From Modestobacter sp. VKM Ac-2982 (GTDB lineage Bacteria; Actinomycetota; Actinomycetes; Mycobacteriales; Geodermatophilaceae): a DNA stretch of 64,000 bases. The position numbers and the translations under genes are program-made. Below the pieces are notes generated by a model. It did not search any database. It saw only the letters and a program-made list of their open reading frames with translations, and had not been told where the DNA came from. This document shows positions 1 through 7,670 of this stretch, piece by piece (the first letter of the stretch is position 1; the number at the start of each line of letters is the position of its first letter). The stretch spans positions 248,001-312,000 of the forward strand of contig NZ_JAPVBL010000001.1 of assembly GCF_026967935.1 (NCBI RefSeq). Reading direction: 5' to 3'.

Positions 1-240
1 GTGAAGTCCGGCTACGGGCTGTGGGTCACCCAGGCCGAGCACGACGCCATCGCCCGGGTGCTCGACACCTGCCCGGGCGAGCCGCTCCCGACGTCCTCCG
101 CGCCGCCGGCCGACCCGGCCACCGCGCCCTTCGCGAACTGCGCCGCGGCCCGGTCGGCCGGCGCCGCACCCCTGCACCGCGGTGACCCGGGATGGTCCGA
201 CGCGATGGACGGCGACGGGGACGGCACCGCCTGCGAGTGA
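1..240 (+). CDS. Excalibur calcium-binding domain protein, C-terminal part
   Basis: The frame is open from the first base, so the gene probably starts outside the window and the GTG at base 1 may be chance. The last ~36 residues form an excalibur domain: FANC near residue 44, a GDPG turn, and the closing DGDGDGTACE with the DxDxDG calcium-binding loop and paired cysteines. In this family the domain is usually the extracytoplasmic tail of secreted proteins, often attached to nucleases or Pro-rich linkers. A short Pro/Ala/Ser-rich stretch precedes it here. The catalytic or main part, if any, is not in the window. Confidence 0.75.
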   Translation: MKSGYGLWVTQAEHDAIARVLDTCPGEPLPTSSAPPADPATAPFANCAAARSAGAAPLHRGDPGWSDAMDGDGDGTACE

Positions 241-241
241 C

Positions 242-766
242 TCAGCCAGGCCAGTGCACCGCTCCGTCGGCACCGAGGACGGCGCCCTCGGCGGGCCGGT
301 GTGGGGTCCGCCGGCCGTCGGGCATCAGGTGGTGCACCGGCAGCCCGCGGGCCAGGACGACGACGTCGGCGATCAGCCGCCGGTGGCAGCGCCACCACAC
401 GCTCTCGCTGCACATCACCGCCACCGTGCGGTCGGCCGCGGCGGCCAGCACCTCGTCCAGGGCAGCGGCGAACTCGGTGGTGCGGGTGTGTGCGGCGTAC
501 GCGGCGAACTGGGCCACCGTCCACCACCCGTCGGCCACCGGCTCCCCCGCGGGCAGTCGTCGCCGGCCGCCCAGCCGCTCCTCCCAACGGTAGGTGACCC
601 CCGCGGCCGGGAGCCACTCGGTGAGCGCCTCGCGCCGGACGTCGGGGTTCACCCGGCTGCCGGGGAACCGCCGGACGTCGACGACCTCGGCCACGCCGGC
701 GTCGGCGAAGCGGGTCAGCAGGCGCGCCCGGTCCTCGGGCCCGTGGCCGACGGTCAGCAGGGGCAC
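242..766 (-). CDS. DUF488 family protein
   Basis: A 174-residue protein with a GTG start. It has the DUF488 hallmarks: an N-terminal TVGHG strand, VVDVRRFPGSR around residues 28-38, and the paired-cysteine signature CSESVWWRCHRR near residue 120, which fits the family's CxE...CHR motif. The biochemical role of DUF488 is not established. It is the last gene of a minus-strand group: its start is 8 bases after the cupin stop, and the cupin overlaps a methyltransferase, so the three are probably co-transcribed. Family call is firm; function unknown. Confidence 0.8.
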   Translation of the reverse strand: MPLLTVGHGPEDRARLLTRFADAGVAEVVDVRRFPGSRVNPDVRREALTEWLPAAGVTYRWEERLGGRRRLPAGEPVADGWWTVAQFAAYAAHTRTTEFAAALDEVLAAAADRTVAVMCSESVWWRCHRRLIADVVVLARGLPVHHLMPDGRRTPHRPAEGAVLGADGAVHWPG

Positions 767-774
767 CGCACGCC

Positions 775-1233
775 TCAGTCGCGCAGGTTGAGCTGGTCGT
801 GCCGGAGCGCGAACGCGTCGATCTCCTCGGTCGACGGGGTTCGCCCGTCCGCGTGCAGCTCCAGCAGCCCGGTGAAGTACTCCTCCCGCGGGATGCCCGG
901 GGTGAAGAGGATGAGGAAGCGGGCTCCGACGTCCGGGCCCACGGACCGGAACCCGTGCACCCCGGAGCGCGGCACGTAGACCAGGTCACCGGCGTGCGCC
1001 GTCGTCCACTCGCCGTTCGCCAGCACCGCCAGCGACCCCTCGAGCACGTGGAACGACTCGCTGAACGTGCGGTGCAGGTGCGGCCCGGGGCCGCTGCCGC
1101 CGGGTGCCATGGTCACCTCGAACAGCCCGAAGTCGCCGCGGGTCTGCGCGCCGGTGGCGACGAACCGGGTCCGGCCCGCCGCGCGCTGGTCGTCGCGCCG
1201 GGAGAAGGTCGCCGGGTCCGGCAGCAGCGTCAT
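775..1233 (-). CDS. Cupin domain protein
   Basis: A 152-residue single-domain cupin. The first cupin motif is visible as PHLHRTFSESFHVLEG around residues 51-66, giving two His and a Glu as metal ligands. The second motif follows as AGDLVYVPRSGVHGF, with the last His ligand. Such small cupins are mononuclear metal enzymes or sensors with very varied substrates, so no reaction can be assigned. Its ATG overlaps the stop of the upstream methyltransferase by four bases, so the two are translationally coupled. Confidence 0.75.
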   Translation of the reverse strand: MTLLPDPATFSRRDDQRAAGRTRFVATGAQTRGDFGLFEVTMAPGGSGPGPHLHRTFSESFHVLEGSLAVLANGEWTTAHAGDLVYVPRSGVHGFRSVGPDVGARFLILFTPGIPREEYFTGLLELHADGRTPSTEEIDAFALRHDQLNLRD

Positions 1234-1820
1234 GCCGGGCGCAGGACGGCGACCAGGAAGTCGGCGTCCGGGGACCAGGGCCGCAGGTCCCAGGTGGACA
1301 GCAGCACGTCCGGGGTGAGCCCGGCGCCCTCGGCGTCGGCCAGGAACTCCTCGAAGGGGTACCCGCGCCCTGCCCCGAAGCCGATCGCCGCCCGGCCCTC
1401 CGCGCGCAGGTGGGTGCGGAACCGGCGGAGCACCTCGCCGCGCGTGCTCGGTGCCAGGAAGGCCATCACGTTCCCGGCGCAGACGATCGCGTCGAACGGG
1501 TCCGGCAGGTCGAGCTCGGCCAGGTCGCCGACGATCCAGCGGGGCCCGGGGTGGTCGGCCTCGGCGGCGGCGATCAGCACCGGGTCGGCGTCCACCCCGA
1601 CCACCTCGTGCCCGGCGTCGAACAGGACGGCGCCGACCCGGCCGGGACCGCAGCCGGCGTCCAGCACCCGGGCGCCCCGGGGCAGCAGTGCGTCGACCAG
1701 CCGCGCCTCCCCGGCCAGGTCCATGCCCTCGGCGGCCAGCCGGCGGAACCGCTCGACGTAGGCGGTGGAGTGCGCCGGGTCCTCCTGGGACATCCGGCTC
1801 CAGCTGCTCTGCTCGACCAT
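1230..1820 (-). CDS. Class I SAM-dependent methyltransferase
   Basis: Rossmann-type methyltransferase with motif I VLDAGCGPGRVG, the acidic motif II VVGVDAD, and motif III/IV IVGDLAEL / DAIVCAGNV. The substrate cannot be read from sequence. The frame is open to 1877, but I place the start at the ATG at 1820 because a GAGGAG ribosome site lies about ten bases before it; that gives 196 residues. It is the first gene of a three-gene minus-strand group with the cupin and DUF488 genes, overlapping the cupin by four bases. Confidence 0.75.
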   Translation of the reverse strand: MVEQSSWSRMSQEDPAHSTAYVERFRRLAAEGMDLAGEARLVDALLPRGARVLDAGCGPGRVGAVLFDAGHEVVGVDADPVLIAAAEADHPGPRWIVGDLAELDLPDPFDAIVCAGNVMAFLAPSTRGEVLRRFRTHLRAEGRAAIGFGAGRGYPFEEFLADAEGAGLTPDVLLSTWDLRPWSPDADFLVAVLRPA

Positions 1821-1945
1821 GCGGTCCGGACTCCTCTGCTCGCGGTGCGGCCGGTCGTTGACGGCGTCATCGGCCACCCGTAGCTTCCTCCCACCCCGGC
1901 TGCCAGGAAACGGCGGACCAGGTCCCCCGGCGACTGGAGTCCCCC

Positions 1946-2851
1946 GTGCCCAAGCGTGTCCTCGCCGGGGCGGTCGTCACCGCCGCCGTCGTCCTCGGGA
2001 TGCCCTCGGTGGCCTCCGCGGCCGAGCAGCTCACCGTCTGCGCCACCGGGTGCGACCACCCGACCATCGCCGCCGCCGTGTCGGCGGCGTCCGCCGGTGT
2101 CACCGTCCGGGTGACCGAGGACCTGTCGGTCACCGGTGCGACGACGGTCGGCAAGGCGGTCACGATCACCGCCGACCCCGGGGTCGTGATCACCCAGACC
2201 GGTGCCAACGCCCGCACCTTCACCATCACCCCGGCCGGCAGCGGGGCGACCATCTCCGGGCTCGAGCTGACCAGCGACGACCTGGTCCGCGGGGAGTTCA
2301 TCGGCGTCAACGGCGCCGACGACGTCACCATCTCCGGCAACACGGTGTACGGACCGGCCCAGCAGGGTCCGATGAGCGGCTGGGTCACCAACCGGGCCTG
2401 GACCAACAACGACGTCGACGGTCTCACCGTCACCGGCAACACCCTGCACACGCTGCGCACCGGCGGGTACGTCGACGGCGGCTCCGGGGTCATCACCGGC
2501 AACGTCACCTGGAACACCAAGGGCGACTACCTGCTCGGCGAGCAGGCCGACTTCCAGATCACCGGCAACAGCGCGGGCGACCCGAGCCTGCCCAGCGAGT
2601 GGGGCATCGTCATCTTCGCCGTCAACGAGACGCCCTACGACGTCCAGGCGCTCGGCGCGGCCAACGACTGCCTCACCGTCTGGGACCAGGCGACGGGTGA
2701 GACGTTCCTCGACGGGGACTGCGACGGGATCGCCGACACCGCGCCCCCGGCCAGCAAGGACGAGTGCAAGGAGGGCGGCTGGGCGTCCTTCAACAACCCC
2801 TCGTTCCGCAACCAGGGGCAGTGCGTGAGCGGGGTGGTCACGCGCGGCTGA
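1946..2851 (+). CDS. Secreted right-handed beta-helix protein with C-terminal Cys/Gly/Trp tail
   Basis: A 301-residue exported protein. Residues 1-28 form a signal peptide (MPKR, hydrophobic core, cleavage near ASA-AEQ). The body is a run of short repeating strands such as VTITADPGVVI, ATISGLEL, VTISGNTVYG, LTVTGNTLHT and GVITGNVTW, typical of NosD/pectate-lyase-like parallel beta helices that bind or cut carbohydrate. No catalytic residues can be picked out. The last 30 residues carry KDECKEGGW...FRNQGQCVSGV with C274 and C293, a tail seen on many secreted actinobacterial proteins. The GTG start is preceded by a GGAG site. Confidence 0.75.
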   Translation: MPKRVLAGAVVTAAVVLGMPSVASAAEQLTVCATGCDHPTIAAAVSAASAGVTVRVTEDLSVTGATTVGKAVTITADPGVVITQTGANARTFTITPAGSGATISGLELTSDDLVRGEFIGVNGADDVTISGNTVYGPAQQGPMSGWVTNRAWTNNDVDGLTVTGNTLHTLRTGGYVDGGSGVITGNVTWNTKGDYLLGEQADFQITGNSAGDPSLPSEWGIVIFAVNETPYDVQALGAANDCLTVWDQATGETFLDGDCDGIADTAPPASKDECKEGGWASFNNPSFRNQGQCVSGVVTRG

Positions 2852-2878
2852 GCCGGGCCCGCCGCACCGCGCGGCATC

Positions 2879-4222
2879 ATGGAGGGCGTGCGTCGGGAGC
2901 CCAGCGTCCTGCACCTGGACCTCGACGCCTTCTTCGCCGCCGTCGAGCAGCGGGACAAGCCCTCCCTGCGCGGCCGGCCGGTCGTCGTCGGTGGCACCGG
3001 CGGCCGTGGCGTCGTCTCCACCGCCTCCTACGAGGCCCGGGCGTTCGGCGCGCGCAGCGCCATGTCCACCATCGAGGCCCGGCGCCTCTGCCCGGCGGGC
3101 ACGGCGTTCCTGGGCACCCGCTTCGCCGCCTACAAGCGGACGTCCGAGGTGGTGATGGCGCTCCTGCGCGAGCTGTCCCCGCTGGTCGAGCCGGTCTCCA
3201 TCGACGAGGCCTACGTCGACCTGGCCGCCGGCGAACACGACCTGTCGGTCCCCGGGGTGACCGCGCTGGCGGCCGACCTCAAGGCCCGGATCGCGGTCGC
3301 CACCGGCGGGGTCACCGGGTCGGTCGGGATCGGCACCTCCAAGGCGGTGGCGAAGATCGGCTCCGAGCTGGACAAGCCGGACGGGCTGACCGTCGTCCCG
3401 CCCGGGCAGGAGCTCGCCGTCCTGCACCCGCTCCCGGTGCGCGCGCTGGGTGGCGTCGGGCCGGCGACCGCCGAGCGGCTGGCCCAGATCGGGGTGAAGA
3501 CGATCGGTGACCTGCACCGGCTGTCCCTGGTCGACCTGACCAGCCTGGTCGGCCAGGCGCACGGCGCCGGGCTGTACCGGCTGGCCCGGGCCGACGACGA
3601 CCGGCCCGTGGTCACCGACCGGGAGGCCAAGTCGGTCAGCGCCGAGGAGACCTTCGCCCGCGACCTGACCGACCCGGCCCGCCTCGCCGCCGAGATCGAG
3701 GCGCTGGCGACCCGGGTGGGCAGCCGGCTGCAGCGTTCGGGCACCTCGGGGCGCACCGTGACGCTGAAGGTCCGCCGCTACGACTTCAGCACCCTCACCC
3801 GCTCCCAGACCCTGGCCCACGCCGTCGACGACCCGCGACAGATCGCCGAGATCGCCCACCGGCTGCTCGGCGCCGTCGACCGCAGCGGCGGCCTGCGGCT
3901 GCTCGGTGTCGGCGTCTCGGGGCTGTCGCCCTATGCCCAGGGCGACCTGTTCGCCGAGCCGTCGGAGGTGGTCCAGCCCGTCGAGGTGGTGGAGGCCGCC
4001 GAGCCGCCGGCCGACCCAGCACCGGGGCCCGCCGTCGTCCTCTGGTACCCGGGGCAGGACGTCGTCCACCCGGAGCTCGGTTCGGGCTGGGTGTGGGGCA
4101 GCGGGCTCAACCGGGTGACCGTCCGGTTCGAGGGCCCGCGCACGACGCCCGGTCCGGTGCGCACGCTGGCCGCCGACGACCCGGACCTGCAACCGGCCGA
4201 TCCGCCGGACTGGACCCCCTGA
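2879..4222 (+). CDS. dinB: DNA polymerase IV (Y-family translesion polymerase)
   Basis: A 447-residue Y-family polymerase. The catalytic carboxylates lie in HLDLDAFFAAVEQ near the N-terminus and in SIDEAYVDL around residue 105. A GSVGIGTSKAVAKIGS block and helix-hairpin-helix residues of the palm/thumb follow. QGDLF near residue 355 fits a beta-clamp binding motif. A tail of about 70 residues beyond the little finger (LWYPGQDVVHPELG...) is longer than in E. coli DinB and resembles the extension in actinobacterial homologues. No LexA box is visible upstream, so SOS control is not supported. A downstream GTG at 2888 is an alternative start. Confidence 0.93.
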   Translation: MEGVRREPSVLHLDLDAFFAAVEQRDKPSLRGRPVVVGGTGGRGVVSTASYEARAFGARSAMSTIEARRLCPAGTAFLGTRFAAYKRTSEVVMALLRELSPLVEPVSIDEAYVDLAAGEHDLSVPGVTALAADLKARIAVATGGVTGSVGIGTSKAVAKIGSELDKPDGLTVVPPGQELAVLHPLPVRALGGVGPATAERLAQIGVKTIGDLHRLSLVDLTSLVGQAHGAGLYRLARADDDRPVVTDREAKSVSAEETFARDLTDPARLAAEIEALATRVGSRLQRSGTSGRTVTLKVRRYDFSTLTRSQTLAHAVDDPRQIAEIAHRLLGAVDRSGGLRLLGVGVSGLSPYAQGDLFAEPSEVVQPVEVVEAAEPPADPAPGPAVVLWYPGQDVVHPELGSGWVWGSGLNRVTVRFEGPRTTPGPVRTLAADDPDLQPADPPDWTP

Positions 4223-4234
4223 ACGGGTGGCCCC

Positions 4235-4247
4235 GCCCCTTCGGGGC
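4235..4247 (+). terminator. Hairpin downstream of dinB
   Basis: GCCCC-TTC-GGGGC is a perfect 5-bp stem with a 3-base loop, 12 bases after the dinB stop. There is no U-tract, which is common for terminators in very GC-rich actinobacteria. Confidence 0.5.
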
Positions 4248-4283
4248 ATGCGCCCGAGCCCATGATCACGACAGACTGCCGAC

Positions 4284-5225
4284 GTGCCCCTGGACCCGGA
4301 GAACACCCCCGACGTCGACGTCCTCGTCGACCGGGGGTGCGCGCTCGCCGACATGGGCGACCACGAGCGGGCGGTCGAGCTCCTCGGGGCGGCGGCGGCG
4401 CACGGCGACCCGGCGGCGCTGCGCCACCTGGGCGCCTGCCTGGGCGTCCTCGGGCGCTGGGCGGAAGCCGCTGTGGTGCACCGCCGCGCGGCCGACGCCG
4501 GGCAGGACGCCGCCTGGCTCGACCTGGCGCGGGCACTGCTGCGACTGGGCTGCTGGTCGGAGGCGGAGGCTGCCGCCCGGACCGCCGTGAACCGCGGGGA
4601 CGCCGGTGGCTGGGCCGCGCTGAGCGAGGCGTTGCAGGGCCAGGACCGGGCCCCGGAGGCCGAGCGGGCGTTCCGGGTGGCCGCCGAGCGCGGTGCGGAC
4701 GCCGCGGCGTTGGAGCTGGCGTACCTGCTGCGGTCCTCCGGACGGCAGCTGGCGGCCTGGCACTGGGCACAGGCCGCCGCGGACGCCGGCAACCCGGTGG
4801 CCCGCGCCACCCTGGCCTGCTGGCGCTGGCAGGAGAGCCGCGACCTCGCGCTGGAGCCCGAGCTGCGGGCCGGCGCCGACCACCACCCGCACACCCGGAC
4901 CGCCCTGGCCGACCTGCTGCGCAGCACCGGCCGGGTCGAGGAGGCCCGGGTGGTGCTGGAGCGGGGCGCGGCCCGCGGCGAGCTCGCGAGCTGGCTCCCG
5001 CTGGGCAACCTCTACCGGGATGAGCTCGACGACGCCGTCGCCGCCGAGGCCGCCTACCGGGCCGGTGTCGAGGGCGGTGACCTGCACGCGCACCACGACC
5101 TGGGGGTGCTGCTGCTGGAGACCGGTGACGTCGACACCGCCGTCGAGCACTTCTCCATCGCCGCCGCCGGCGGGGACGAGCTGGCGGCCCGGTTGCTGCG
5201 CGAGGTCCTCGCCGAGGAGGGCTGA
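4284..5225 (+). CDS. Tetratricopeptide / Sel1-like repeat protein
   Basis: A 313-residue all-helical protein of about eight 34-36 residue repeats with the TPR/Sel1 pattern of A-x-x-x-L-G and A-x-x-x-Y/W. Examples are AALRHLGACLGVLGRWAEAA, NPVARATLACWRW and AHHDLGVLLLETGDVDTA. No signal peptide or membrane segment is present, so it is likely a cytoplasmic protein-interaction scaffold. It starts at a GTG after the dinB terminator and ends convergently one base from the thiD stop. Partner unknown. Confidence 0.75.
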   Translation: MPLDPENTPDVDVLVDRGCALADMGDHERAVELLGAAAAHGDPAALRHLGACLGVLGRWAEAAVVHRRAADAGQDAAWLDLARALLRLGCWSEAEAAARTAVNRGDAGGWAALSEALQGQDRAPEAERAFRVAAERGADAAALELAYLLRSSGRQLAAWHWAQAAADAGNPVARATLACWRWQESRDLALEPELRAGADHHPHTRTALADLLRSTGRVEEARVVLERGAARGELASWLPLGNLYRDELDDAVAAEAAYRAGVEGGDLHAHHDLGVLLLETGDVDTAVEHFSIAAAGGDELAARLLREVLAEEG

Positions 5226-5226
5226 C

Positions 5227-6045
5227 CTACCAGCGCCCCGCGAAGTGGTGCACCGGCCCGTGCCCCGAGCCGACCCCGAGCGACTCCCCGGCCTGGAGCG
5301 CGGCCTGCAGGTAGTCGCGGGCCTCGTCGACCAGCGGAGCCCAGTCCAGCTCGTTGCCGGCGTGCCGTTCGCGGGCGGCCAGCGCGGCGAGCGCCGAGGA
5401 CAGCGTGCACCCGGTGCCGTGGGTGGACGACGTCCGAACCCGGGGCCGCCGGGTCTCCAGCACCCCGCCGGCGGTCGCGAGGACGTCGACGCTCTCCTCG
5501 CCGCCCAGGTGTCCGCCCTTGAGCAGCACCGCCGCTGGCCCCAGCGCCAGCAGCGCGCGGGCCTGCGGGACCAGCTCCTCGACCGTCGTCGCCGGCGCCA
5601 CGTCCAGCAGGGCCGCGGCCTCGGGCACGTTCGGGGTGAGCAGGTCGGTCACCGGCAGCAGGTCGGTGCGGACGGCGTCGACCGCCTCCGCTGAGATCAG
5701 CCGGTCGCCGCTGGTCGCCACCATCACCGGGTCGCAGACCACCGGCCCGCCCGGGCGGCCGGCCAGCGCCGCGGCGACCGTCCGCACGACGTCGGCGGTG
5801 CCCAGCATGCCGAGCTTGGTGGCGTGCACGGTGACGTCGTCGAGCAACGTGGCCAGCTGCTCGCCGACGAAGCCGGCCGGCACCGGGTGCACCCCGGTGA
5901 CGCCGCGGGTGTTCTGCGCGGTCAGCGCGGTGAGCACCGCGGTGCCGTAGACGCCCAGGGCGCTGAAGGTCTTGAGGTCGGCCTGGATGCCGGCGCCGCC
6001 GCTGGGGTCGCTGCCGGCCACGGTGAGGGCCACGGCGGCGGTCAT
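5227..6045 (-). CDS. thiD: Hydroxymethylpyrimidine (phosphate) kinase
   Basis: A 272-residue ribokinase-fold enzyme that phosphorylates HMP and then HMP-P to HMP-PP, the pyrimidine precursor of thiamine. The N-terminal AGSDPSGGAGIQADLKTF block is diagnostic for ThiD. The C-terminal THGTGCTLSSA supplies the anion hole and catalytic residue. The frame stays open far upstream (to 6912), but homology begins at the ATG at 6043-6045, which overlaps the thiE stop by four bases. Last gene of the riboswitch-controlled thiM-thiE-thiD operon. Confidence 0.93.
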   Translation of the reverse strand: MTAAVALTVAGSDPSGGAGIQADLKTFSALGVYGTAVLTALTAQNTRGVTGVHPVPAGFVGEQLATLLDDVTVHATKLGMLGTADVVRTVAAALAGRPGGPVVCDPVMVATSGDRLISAEAVDAVRTDLLPVTDLLTPNVPEAAALLDVAPATTVEELVPQARALLALGPAAVLLKGGHLGGEESVDVLATAGGVLETRRPRVRTSSTHGTGCTLSSALAALAARERHAGNELDWAPLVDEARDYLQAALQAGESLGVGSGHGPVHHFAGRW

Positions 6046-6707
6046 CGGGCCACCAGCTCCCCGGCCATCGCGGAGCGCAGGGTCCGGGCGGCGGCCGCCG
6101 GGTCGGCGGCGGCGCAGATGTCGGAGACCACGCAGATGCCGTCGACCCCGGTGCCGGCCACGGCGGCCGCCGTGGCGGCGGAGATCCCACCGATGGCCAC
6201 CGACAGCAGCCCGCCGGCGCGGGCGCGGGCGGCCAGCGCCCGGGTGCCGTCGAGCTCCAGGGCGGCGCCCGCGTCCGGCTTGGTCGGGGTCGACCAGACC
6301 GGGCTCAAGCCGACCAGGTCCGCGGTGCCGGCGGGGAGGGCCAGGACGGCGTCCAGCTCGGCGGCGCTGCCGACGGAGACGCCGATCAGGGCGTCCGGGC
6401 CCAGGAGCCCGCGGACGTCGGCGGGTGGCAGGTCGTCCTGACCCACGTGCACGCCGTCGGCCCTGGTGAGCAGGGCGACGTCGACGGCGTCGTTCACGAT
6501 CAGCCGCACGTCCGGGGTCGGCCGGAGCGCGTCCTGCACCGCGCGGGTGAGGGCGAGCAGGTCGCGGCGGCCGGCGGTCTTGTCCCGCACCTGGACGGCG
6601 GTCACGCCACCGGAGACGGCCGCAGCGACCACCTCGGGCACCGACCGGGGCGCACAGAGCAGCGTGTCGGTGACCAGGTAGAGCCGCGGGTCGAAGCCGG
6701 CCCTCAT
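6042..6707 (-). CDS. thiE: Thiamine-phosphate synthase
   Basis: A 221-residue TIM-barrel enzyme that joins HMP-PP and thiazole phosphate to give thiamine phosphate. Visible signatures are VQVRDKTA near the N-terminus, DGVHVGQDDLP, SPVWSTPTKPDAG and the phosphate-binding VAIGGISA near the C-terminus. The ATG at 6705-6707 overlaps the thiM stop; the longer open frame to 6770 adds only Arg-rich residues without homology. With thiM and thiD it completes salvage of both halves of thiamine; the de novo genes thiC and thiG are not nearby. Confidence 0.93.
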   Translation of the reverse strand: MRAGFDPRLYLVTDTLLCAPRSVPEVVAAAVSGGVTAVQVRDKTAGRRDLLALTRAVQDALRPTPDVRLIVNDAVDVALLTRADGVHVGQDDLPPADVRGLLGPDALIGVSVGSAAELDAVLALPAGTADLVGLSPVWSTPTKPDAGAALELDGTRALAARARAGGLLSVAIGGISAATAAAVAGTGVDGICVVSDICAAADPAAAARTLRSAMAGELVAR

Positions 6708-7498
6708 GAGGTGCGGACGTCGGCGCGGGCGAGCGCGTCGCCGTCGACCGCGTCGAGCGCGTCCAGCCACAGCGCGGCGAACGTGCCCGGGCCGGCGGCG
6801 AGCCCGGCGGCGGCCTCGGCGGCCAGCGCGACGTGCGCGTGGCCGGCCACGACGGCGGTGAGCGGGTCATCGGTGGTCGCGACGTAGGCGGCGACGATGC
6901 CGCCCAGCGCACAGCCGGCGCCGGTGGTGCGGGTGAGCAGCGGGGACCCGCCCCCCACCCGGACGACCCGGTCCCCGTCGGTGACGACGTCGACCGGGCC
7001 GCTGACGGCGACGATGCCGCCGGTCCGGCGGGCCAGCTCCTGCGCCGTCTGGAGCGCGGCCTCCGGGGAGTCGGTGCTCTCCACGCCGCGGCCGCCCTTG
7101 CCGGCGCCGGCCAGGGCGAGCACCTCCGAGGCGTTCCCGCGGACGACGGTGGGGCGCAGGCCGACCAGGTCGGCGGCGAGCTCGGTGCGGAAGGTGAGCC
7201 CGCCGACGGCCACCGGGTCCAGCACCCACGGGGTGCCTACGTCGGCTGCGGTGCGGGCGGCGAGCCGCATCGCCTCGGCGGTGCGCTGCTGCACCGTGCC
7301 CACGTTGACCAGCACCGCGGAGGCGACGGCGGCGAACTCGCCGGCCTCGGCCGGGTCGTCGACCATCGCCGGGGCCGCACCGATCGCCAGCAGCGCGTTG
7401 GCGGTGATCGTCTGCACGACCGTGTTGGTCAGGCAGTGCACCAGGGGTGCGGAGTCGCGCAGCGCCGTCCGGGCGGTGCGCAGGTCGATGAGGTCCAT
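6704..7498 (-). CDS. thiM: Hydroxyethylthiazole kinase
   Basis: A 264-residue kinase that phosphorylates salvaged thiazole alcohol. The N-terminal NTVVQTITANALLAIGAAP and DPAEA blocks bind thiazole and are family signatures. The C-terminal TTGAGCALGG holds the catalytic Cys and the anion hole. It is the first gene of the operon and lies directly behind a TPP riboswitch, so expression should fall when thiamine pyrophosphate is plentiful. The stop overlaps the thiE start. Confidence 0.93.
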   Translation of the reverse strand: MDLIDLRTARTALRDSAPLVHCLTNTVVQTITANALLAIGAAPAMVDDPAEAGEFAAVASAVLVNVGTVQQRTAEAMRLAARTAADVGTPWVLDPVAVGGLTFRTELAADLVGLRPTVVRGNASEVLALAGAGKGGRGVESTDSPEAALQTAQELARRTGGIVAVSGPVDVVTDGDRVVRVGGGSPLLTRTTGAGCALGGIVAAYVATTDDPLTAVVAGHAHVALAAEAAAGLAAGPGTFAALWLDALDAVDGDALARADVRTS

Positions 7499-7506
7499 CG
7501 CAGTGA

Positions 7507-7578
7507 CATCCCTTCGCCAGTACCAACTGGAGCAGGTTCGACGGGTGTGCTCTCAGTCCCCGGTGGGACACCCCGTGT
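7507..7578 (-). promoter_or_regulatory. TPP riboswitch (THI element) controlling thiMED
   Basis: Read on the minus strand, the leader has the conserved pieces in order: GGGGTGTCC, then CTGAGAG, then ACCCGTCGAACCTG, then CAGTTGGTACTGGCGAAGGGA. These match the TPP aptamer (GGGGUGCC, CUGAGA, ACCC...GAACCUGA and the closing GGUAAUGCCAGCGUAGGGA). The element ends about 8 bases before the thiM ATG, so the ribosome site lies within or next to it. Translational control is therefore likely; this mechanism is inferred. Confidence 0.93.
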
Positions 7579-7597
7579 CAGCCTTCGACGCTAACAC

Positions 7598-7619
7598 CGA
7601 CGTTCCCGCGGGAACGTCG
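7598..7619. promoter_or_regulatory. 22-bp perfect palindrome in the thiM / DUF222-HNH divergent region
   Basis: The 22 bases from 7598 to 7619 are a perfect inverted repeat around CGTTCCCGCGGGAACG. The position is about 40 bases before the -10 box of the HNH gene and 20 bases upstream of the riboswitch, so it could be an operator or a terminator-like structure. The same 16-mer core recurs inside the HNH gene. No regulator can be named. Confidence 0.5.
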
Positions 7620-7658
7620 CCGGGTCGCTGACCTGCGGGTTCTGTCGTACCCCGGTCC

Positions 7659-7664
7659 TAGCGT
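7659..7664 (+). promoter_or_regulatory. -10 box for the DUF222-HNH gene (leaderless)
   Basis: TAGCGT fits the actinobacterial TANNNT -10 and ends seven bases before the ATG at 7671. The transcript would start at or next to the start codon, and no Shine-Dalgarno sequence is present. Confidence 0.5.
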
Positions 7665-7670
7665 CGCGTC

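Noticed and set aside
2820-2900. LexA/SOS box upstream of dinB
   Set aside because: No GAAC-N4-GTTC type element is present in the short gap before the gene.
1574-5008. Very long minus-strand open frame (1144 codons)
   Set aside because: It is antisense to dinB, the beta-helix gene and the TPR gene, is composed of low-complexity Arg/Pro/Gly/Asp residues and shows no family motif. It is a GC-rich shadow frame. The same applies to 17826-21101, 30759-33161, 35272-37860 and 61782-63992.
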